From positions 163,145 through 227,144 of the forward strand of contig JAJEKB010021853.1 of NCBI GenBank assembly GCA_022393335.1: 64,000 nt of DNA, read 5' to 3'. The notes below the pieces were generated by a model that saw nothing but the letters and a program-made list of their open reading frames with translations, made no database searches and had not been told where the DNA came from. Source of the DNA: Macrotrachela quadricornifera. Taxonomy: Eukaryota; Rotifera; Eurotatoria; Philodinida; Philodinidae. Below, piece after piece: positions 56,860-64,000 of the stretch (positions within the stretch are counted from its first letter, which is position 1; every line of letters starts with the position of its first letter). The translations under genes and the position numbers were made by a program.

Positions 56860-58012
56860 ATTTTTATTTTTATTTGGACGGTTGTATAAAAAAATTCTTC
56901 CAATGAATTGACCACACTTTTAGTACCCTCATTTCGATATACTTAATACAATCATTGACATCTCGCATAGTTTTTCGAAATTTTTTCGATAGTCAAAATA
57001 AACTTTAAAAAACGTAATCACATATTCTGATAGAGCTTGCAATTCTCTATCTTCCCATATATTTATCTATCTTCTCACATTTATCTGTTAATCAATAGTT
57101 AAAAAATAACGAATGCGATCGCAGTTAGCAAGTACTAAAATTTTACTTTTTTTTTCTTTTTTTTCTAAACTGGTTTTCTAAATCAAATGAACATCAGAAT
57201 ATAATTTATACCAATCGATAGTGCGTAAAATTCTCTATTCATGTATATATTTTCATGAGTAGTTTTGTTATTTTTGCCTTGCCTAATGATGAACGACCAT
57301 GGTCCTCTCGTTCTATAACATCCCGTGTCTCATCATATAATCGTACAATATTACGTACAATCCTAGCTGTACAATTAATGTTAACAGCTATCATAGATGG
57401 AGATATGTTTTGATCATAATATAATGAAATTATTCGCCATCGTTTAGTAACAGATAAATGTCCACTCATTAGTGGAAAATTATTTTGAATAAGCAACACA
57501 ACGTTAAAAAAAATACTTTTATCACGCGCTCAATGAACTCTACCAAAGCCAACAGACATAATCAATAAAAAGAATCCTTTCAGTCAGCAAAAAGAAACAA
57601 AAACAGTACAACGTGTTGTATATAAGTGCTATTGTTAAATGGCGAAAGTTAAATTCGAGAGAAAAACGATGTTTTGTTAGATGTTAACAAGATGCAAGGT
57701 CACATAAAACCAGTTTAGAAAAATTAGAAAAAAAAGTAAATTTTTAGTACTTGCTAACTGCGATCGCATTCGTTATTTTTTAACTATTGATTAACAGATA
57801 AATGTGAGAAGATAGATAAATATATGGGAAGATAGAGAATTGCAAGCTCTATCAGAATATGTGATTACGTTTTTTAAAGTTTATTTTGACTATCGAAAAA
57901 ATTTCGAAAAACTATGCGAGATGTCAATGATTGTATTAAGTATATCGAAATGAGGGTACTAAAAGTGTGTTGAATTCATTGGAGGAATTTTCTTATACAA
58001 CCGTCCAAATAA
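56860..58012. mobile_element. Palindromic element carrying a Tc1 DNA-binding domain
   Basis: The arms of about 300 bases (about 56870-57180 and about 57705-58012) share TTGGACGGTTGTATAA, GATGTCAATGATTGTATT and GCGATCGCATTCGTTATT in opposite orientations. The non-palindromic centre codes for the fragment at 57239-57499. The outer ends are not sharply defined. Confidence 0.75.
57239..57499 (-). CDS. Tc1-type helix-turn-helix fragment without catalytic domain
   Basis: The 86 residues include LSVTKRWRIISLYYDQ, then SPSMIAVNINCTARIVRNIV and REDHGRSSLGKAK, the N-terminal paired-like DNA-binding region and linker of a Tc1-family transposase. No DDE domain follows inside the palindrome. The frame is clean from its ATG to its stop. 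It may be a truncated transposase or an element reduced to its DNA-binding part, which could bind ends without cutting. Confidence 0.6.
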   Translation of the reverse strand: MLLIQNNFPLMSGHLSVTKRWRIISLYYDQNISPSMIAVNINCTARIVRNIVRLYDETRDVIEREDHGRSSLGKAKITKLLMKIYT

Positions 58013-58526
58013 AAAAGAAAGAACTACGATAATCAAAATTTTGAAAAAATTTTGTCAACTTCAGTTTTACTCGGTTTCTAAAGAAAATGACCCTTTCAGT
58101 ATTGTGTAAGTATCTCGCTCAATTTTTTATGCCTTGACTAGAAGTTTTTCCCAAAAGATAGCCCGTGAAATTCTCTACAAAATCAGTTCTTCAAAAAGAC
58201 AACTGGAAAACAATATCTGATTATCAGCACTACGATTCAGAAAGATCCATTTTCACAAGCACTTTTTACAAAACTAATTATTTCGCGTTTTCTAATTAAA
58301 CACCTTTCAGACCATTCTAAATTATTCTTTGGAAGAGCTGGTTTTATTGGATTTTGTAGAGAATTTCACGTGCTATCTTTTGAGAAAAACTTCCAGTCAA
58401 GGCATAAACAATTGAGCGAGATATTTACAAAATACTGAAAGGTTCATTTTCTGTAAAAAACGAGTAAAACTGAATTTGACAAAATTTTTTCAAAATTATC
58501 ATCGTAGTTCTTTCTTAAGGTTCATG
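58013..58526. mobile_element. Palindromic element with AAGAAAGAACTACGAT ends
   Basis: The inverted ends AAGAAAGAACTACGAT lead into arms of about 220 bases (58013-58200 and about 58335-58526). Each arm has ATAGCCCGTGAAATTCTC followed by TACAAAATC or a near copy, another variant of the recurrent motif. It abuts the preceding palindrome. No coding frame is present. Confidence 0.75.
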
Positions 58527-58649
58527 CAAATTGGATAATTTTTTTTTGATTGATAGCTTAGATGTTGGTCTTCAAAATTATATGGTCAATATCTCTTCAC
58601 CATTGAATATGGCAGAGATAGAGGAAAAATAAAAAGGAGGTCGAAGCTT

Positions 58650-59806
58650 ATGAAACACCCTGTGTCTGTGAAAAAGTAAAACGTTTTTTTTGAGATCAAT
58701 AGTGATACTTAACAAAGGATCTCTCTAGACATGTCTTTATTGATACGAAGCTTGAACATGCCTCTATTATTAGTAAAAATATCAGCTTGTTGGCTCGACT
58801 CGTAATAGAGACATTCAATTTTTATTTTGGTAGACTGGCTTTTGCGCCACCCTGAATATGGCCTAAAAGTCACGATATCAAGGAAAAATTAAATATTTCC
58901 GCTACGGTTCGAACAATCGGACTGTTTTTTTTACCAATAATGGAATCATGTTCACACTTTAAATCCATACGGATAAGATTAGAGATAGCCCTTATAAAGT
59001 ATTACTAATGACCTCAATAAAATAATTTTTAGTTTTTCGTAGATAGAATGAAAAACAATACACTTAACCCTTTCACCACGATTCGATTTCCATAGAAAGT
59101 AACATCTCTAAATTCGTTTTAATACAAAACAAAATATACCACAAGATGCAGCATGAAACGCTGCACAATCTACATCGTAAAGCTTATTTCGATTGTATAC
59201 CTTTTGTATGCAAAAAAAAGCAAAACTGTGTCGCACCAATTGTTGAGGTTACAAAAATTGATCGCACAGAATTTTTCTTTTTTTGAAAAGAAAAGGTATA
59301 CAATCGTAATAAGCTTTACGATGTAGGTTGTAGAGCGCTTCACGCTGCATCTTGTAGTATATTTTATTTTTCCTTACGAAACCATATTCCATGATAAAAA
59401 GATCAAATAGGAAACATGAAATTTCACATTCGTGTGGAAAAAAATGATGTTTTCCTAACGTAGAAAACAAGTCAGACAGAGTTTTATATTCTTTCAAAAC
59501 AAAAGTTAGACAATTAAAATAAGCTTTACTATGAGGATTGTAGAGCTTTTCACGCTGCGTCTTATGGTTTACCAGGCTTTCTTAATAAAACGTATTTCGA
59601 GATTAGAATATGAAATGCAAAGTGGGACCCACCGGTGGGTCCCATCGTGGTGAAAGGGTTAACAAACGGGTTTTCTCTAGGCATGTTTTTATGGATATAA
59701 AGCTTGCACATGCTTCTATCATTGATAAAACAAACAGTTCGTTTGCTCGACCCGTAATGGAGATATTTAATTTTTTTTTGGGTAAACTGACTTTTGCACC
59801 CCCTTG
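58650..59806. mobile_element. Composite of mariner-like palindromic MITE pieces
   Basis: Words shared with 7906-8805 and 46691-47591 (AGACATGTCTTTAT, GAACATGCCTCTAT, GGAGATATTTAATT) occur from about 58650 to 59806. At least one and a half copies are joined. A piggyBac-like MITE (59068-59658) interrupts it at a TTAA. The right end is followed by a TA/GA microsatellite. Confidence 0.65.
59068..59658. mobile_element. piggyBac-like MITE, TTAA target site (591 bp)
   Basis: TTAA lies on both sides (59064-59067 and 59659-59662). The inverted ends are CCCTTTCACCACGAT. Just inside the right end only is a perfect 20-base palindrome GGGACCCACCGGTGGGTCCC. The interior is palindromic and has three copies of the AGATGCAGCATGAAACGCTG-type motif. 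It is a relative of 20381-20958 in opposite orientation and is inserted in a mariner-like MITE. Confidence 0.88.
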
Positions 59807-59841
<35 letters not shown>

Positions 59842-59842
59842 G
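59805..59842. repeat. TA then GA dinucleotide microsatellite
   Basis: A run of TATATA is followed directly by GAGAGA at the right end of the mariner-like composite. Confidence 0.85.
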
Positions 59843-60405
59843 AAGGACTGAAAAGATACGAGCAGGAAAGAACAAAAAAACAGGAGAATGCATATTATAA
59901 TGCAAGAGGACGAATGAAAGAAAAGAAATGAGGAAAAGTTACACATTATGTGATCAGAGCAGCGTTTATTGTTCTAAAAGACGTTCATTGATCGTTGAAC
60001 CTTTCGTTGAATTAGTGTCCTTTATATAATATGCTCCATTGTGCTATTATGTTCGTTGTTCTATGGTCATTTCAGTCATCTTCGCCATTCACTATCGATG
60101 ACGCCTATGTTCATTGGTACGATAATGACGATTGATGATTTTCTTCAATAACGAGTATATTCCTTGGCACACTTACCTATTCTTTCACCTGGTTAATGAA
60201 AAACGTAAAATGAAAAGTTTTTTTCTCTTCCTCGATTATCACTTGCAGAAGAACCACGTGACCGTTATCTCACTTATGTTGTTGCACATCATGAAAAATA
60301 ACGAATACTGAAGAAGAAAATTTTGGATTTTGATACGCTATTTTCTCAAATCAGATTCGATCAGTTTTTTTCATTCTGATGTTTAAAATTAAAAAGACCG
60401 AAGTC

Positions 60406-61391
60406 AGATTCAAGTTTCTCGAGCTCAACTGCCTTTGACCAAACTTCATAAAAATAAATGTTTCTTGTTAAAAATTTCTCGTTTGTTTAAAAACTTAGGC
60501 ATCAAAAAATTTTTAGAAAACTGACTTCAGATTAGAATTTCTCGTCCTCGATTACCCTTCGGTCAACCCTTATAAAATAATTTTTTTTGCGAAAAAGTGC
60601 TTCTTTGTGTAAAAAATTTTAAAAAATTATAATCAGATCCGAACTCACCGCCCCCGATTACCTGTTGGTCAAGGTTTATTAAAAATTTCATTAACTAATA
60701 ATTAATTATTCACTTATTAATAAATAATAATTAATTGATTAAAACTAGCATCATATTCGGATTCCTCGACCTCTATTACCCTTTGGTGAAGTTTTATAGA
60801 AAATATAGATAGAATGTTTTTTTGACCTTGTGCGGACATGCAAGCAATCGACCAATCGACCAATCAAGCAATCAAGCAGACAATTTATGTTTGCAAGACT
60901 CTCCTCTACGAGAAAGAGAACTAATAGATTTCTGAGTACTTAAACATTCAGCCTGAAGCTAATGTAATTAAATGTTCGAAATCTAACATTCAAAATCTTT
61001 GATTGAGGGAATTTTTCAGTTCCAACACTTAGTGGTTGAGAGCGCAACACCGAAAACCTTTAACGAGATTGACTTCTCACTTGAAAAACTCAAACTGGTG
61101 AAGAGAGCGACCCCAAAAAAAGCCAATTCTATGAACCTGAAGCCCAAAAAAGTGCTTGATTCAAAGCGCGACATCAAAAAATTTCAATTGCGTCATTCTT
61201 CAGATTGCCAAAAATTGCTTTCTAATCGTGAGCTATGACTTGCCACAAGCAAACATACAAACGAAATATTTTTAGTATTTTTCATATAACCTCACTTTGG
61301 TCGAAAGAAGAAATTTACTTGAAAAAATTGAAAAACTAATAGTGTCATTCAATTCCCCGACTCCGATTACCTTTGGTCAAACTTTATAAAA
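60406..61391. repeat. Five dispersed copies of a 45-55 bp unit
   Basis: A unit with TCAGATTCGAATTTCTCG, then GATTACCTTTGGTCAAACTT and TATAAAA recurs at about 60406, 60528, 60633, 60747 and 61339, all in the same direction. The first four are 105-125 bases apart. The copies are about 70-80% alike, so the array is old. Confidence 0.6.
60843..60882. repeat. Octamer repeat AATCGACC/AATCAAGC
   Basis: Two tandem AATCGACC copies are followed by two AATCAAGC copies. Confidence 0.6.
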
Positions 61392-62576
61392 AAATCGTTA
61401 TTTTCATAAAAGCTTTTTTAGCAACAAATGCCCATTAACCGTTTAGACGATGTTTTTTTAACCCTGACAGCCACATACATACAAACTTTTTTTTCATATG
61501 ACCCTCCCTACAGTTGAGGGAATAAATAATATTAAGTAATAAAAATTCTATCAACAGTAAATATATAACATCTAATAATTAATGAAGTTTTCTATTTATG
61601 CTAGAAATTAGTATATCAGAATTAATAGATTTCTTTTCATTAGTAGCATATGCTACTCAAAGTGTAGTACTTTATATAAAACTATTGATTTGAACGTGTA
61701 GTTTTTTTTTCTATCAACATATTTTTCTTTAAATGAACTATTTTGTACCATTCTATCGGAAAACAGGAAAAAATAGAACTTTTATACAATAAATATTTTT
61801 ACATCCCAGTATTAAATAAGGTGAGAATATATTCAGATAAAAAAACAAGAAACATAAGATTAGTGACGTCTTAGTATCTATTATTTCTGAAAACCTGGCA
61901 TATAGAAAATAAACAAAGAAAAAGACGATAAAAGATGTTTCATATATCAACTTCTTTTATATTTAGTTTTAACGAAAAGTAAAATAAAAATAAATAATGA
62001 AATGAATTCATATTAAATATAATTTGCTTAGTTATACTCCTACTGTAGAATGGTGCTATTAAACTTAATTATTAGATACAAATGAAATCATTTTGTTTCG
62101 AAAAAACTTTTAGTAGATTTCGAAAAATTTTTCAATATCTTTGTAAACTTCACAAGATTGGTATATATTGATTTATCGAGCGACAAATTTCTTGATTTAT
62201 TAAAACTGATGGGAAAAATTAATTATTATATATCAAAGGATATATATATGGAACTAAATATTAAATGCAAATCATGATGTGAGCTAGTTGCAATAGATCC
62301 TTGTCGATATTTAATATTTTTTATTTCGAAATATTCTCTCTCAAATATTGATTCTAAAACTTTAAAAGTTACACGTAAATCAATATATATATATAGAAAT
62401 AATATTCAACAATTCAATCATAGAATATATTACTCGATTATTTAATATAAATCATTCATTATTTTATGTAAGCATTTATAATAAATTCTTGAAATATTCA
62501 TATCAACTGACTGAAATCGTTGAGATTAGATAAGAGAATAATTTAAACAATTTATTTTTTTTCTTTATCTTTTTAG

Positions 62577-63016
62577 TTATTTTATCGAAGAACATCTAAA
62601 ACACTATCAACTTATACACAATATCAATCTCAATATCGTTCATTAATATCACCAATCGTGAACTATTACATTTAAAATCGATCTTTCTCATCTGGCTCAT
62701 TTATAGATCGATTAGTTTACATGGATCAAAATCTAAAATACTCGTTATTAATACATTAACAACAAGAACATATCAATTCATACGTATAACACTAATGCTT
62801 ATTCTTGTTTCAATATGTTATCTTGCACTTAATCTTCCATCACATATCTGTGTTACTATATTTACAAATCACACTGATATTCATATATCATTAATAAAGG
62901 AATATACTGAATATGATCATTATGAACAAATTAATATATTTTTTATTCTTATTAGTCAAATGTTTAGTCGAATATATAATGAAACAATATCAAAATTAAC
63001 ATTTTTTTGTTTTTAG
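62577..63016 (+). CDS. Candidate last exon of a membrane protein (GPCR-like?)
   Basis: A strong pyrimidine tract ending TTTATCTTTTTAG precedes an open frame of about 146 codons that ends in TAG at 63014-63016. It contains RTYQFIRITLMLILVSICY and then LALNLPSHICVTIF, like a sixth transmembrane helix, and a second hydrophobic segment INIFFILISQMFSRIYNE. The NPxxY motif expected in helix seven of rhodopsin-like receptors is absent. Upstream exons were not found. The family assignment is weak. Confidence 0.25.
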
Positions 63017-63019
63017 TTA

Positions 63020-64000
63020 GAAAATAAATAAAAGTTTTCCTTTATCTTATTTAATCTAATGAAAACTACATAAATTCTAACAAAATATTTTTTATCATCT
63101 ATTAACTTTCATTCTTGACGCAATTTTTCTTAATCATTAATTTAATATTCATTCATATTTTATTTATATGATAATATATTTTTCTTATCCTCAATATATT
63201 TTATTTCATTTATCTATGATATAATATCTTCAACATAAAATATTCTTCGAAACCCCTTCTATTATAGGATTTTTGTTAACAAATATATGAATAAGTTGAG
63301 CTTTAATAGCAGATTATTTAAAATGGCGGAAAAACTACCAATTTGTTCTTAATGTTAAACCTGAATTCAATGATGTTTACTTATTGATTTATGACAACAT
63401 ATCCTATCATAGTGATCTCATACTCATACAATAAGAACAAAAAACAAAAAAAAAAAGAATTTATTTTTGAATTTAAAATTAATTTCCAGTTGATTTATTA
63501 TTAAAAATTCTAACAGAATTCCTTTCATATTTTAAAAGATAAAATGAAATAGTATATGTAAATATAATTAAAATAAATGAATTTCTCACCAATTAATAAT
63601 GATGCTGCTGCTGCAGGAAATCCAATAGATATATTATATTCAATTATACCTAAGAAATCAGATTAAAAAATGAGAATTTATTCGAGAAAAAAAAAAACTT
63701 ATTTCATTCAACTAATTAGACAATAAAAAGAAGAATATTTTAATATCTGATTAATGAACAAACATTGAAATACTAATTTTGTTAGAAAGATAAAATTCTA
63801 TCTAATTAAATAATATACATAAAGCAACTAATTATCTTCATCATCAACTTATTTTCCAATGCATTTGACCAAATGAAAAATATCATTTGTCATTACATTT
63901 CGAATATAACCAAAATAATTTCTTTTCTTTTCTTCTTCGATAGATTTTTTTAATTAAAATAAACCTTTATGAATATTTTTTTTTGCTGTTAATTCTTTTA
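63020..64000. other. Very AT-rich end of the window; one possible minus-strand exon
   Basis: At about 63652-63588 (minus) TTTCTTAG precedes a frame reading IIEYNISIGFPAAAASLLIG, which is followed by GTGAGA. A short exon with a membrane-like sequence is therefore possible, but no neighbour exon was found. The rest is AT-rich with no recognised features. Confidence 0.3.

Larger units (their letters stand above)
59860..62576. other. AT-rich DNA with dispersed repeats, no supported gene
   Basis: Apart from the repeats listed separately I see no gene. An 80-codon frame at 60999-61238 is rich in Lys and has no familiar features. Confidence 0.35.

Overview
The window looks like nuclear DNA from a bdelloid rotifer. 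It is AT-rich, protein genes have very short introns (43 and 44 bp in the best gene), transposon superfamilies are diverse but mostly one decayed copy each, and two genes look like non-metazoan acquisitions (a reducing polyketide synthase and a GC-rich phytanoyl-CoA dioxygenase-type gene). This assignment is an inference from gene content and intron style; no rRNA, tRNA or telomere array is visible to confirm it.

Layout. 1-2850: a GC-rich tandem repeat, an ORF broken by one stop, and low-confidence DNA. 2854-4583: a long palindromic element with a second palindromic element inserted in one arm. 5299-6480: an intact inositol-tetrakisphosphate 1-kinase gene. 7678-14918: a Tc1-type transposon split by a TA-flanked palindromic element and by a 5.1-kb Mutator-like element (MULE) that itself carries a further palindromic insertion. 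15630-23943: a UDP-glucuronosyltransferase in three coding blocks on the minus strand, separated by 1.9 kb and 4.9 kb of repeat-rich DNA. 25402-27090: a possible small membrane protein in three exons. 27707-28672: another palindromic element. 29880-30987: a decayed pogo/Tc5-like transposase. 31858-40445: a complete four-exon highly reducing type I polyketide synthase of 2402 codons (KS-AT-DH-MT-ER-KR-ACP) with a clean hAT-type miniature element in intron 1. 42716-46663: a 3.9-kb transposon with about 440-bp inverted repeats coding for a zinc-binding/acidic protein and a transposase-like protein that I cannot place in a named superfamily. 46691-54015: a run of non-autonomous elements, nested up to three deep. 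55406-56287: the dioxygenase. 56500-59860: more nested palindromic elements, including a Tc1 DNA-binding domain without its catalytic domain. 59860-64000: AT-rich DNA with a five-copy dispersed repeat and two candidate exons.

How it fits together. Host-type genes (kinase, UGT, PKS, dioxygenase) are islands in DNA dominated by insertions that can be ordered in time. The PKS reading frame and splice phases are intact across all four exons, so it is probably functional; the UGT has been opened by an insertion that lacks an obvious splice acceptor. Most non-autonomous elements here are near-perfect palindromes of 0.5-1.2 kb. Several families that differ in their ends share an internal motif close to GATGCAGCGTGAAAAGCTCT followed by ACAA, which is the most unexplained pattern in the window.
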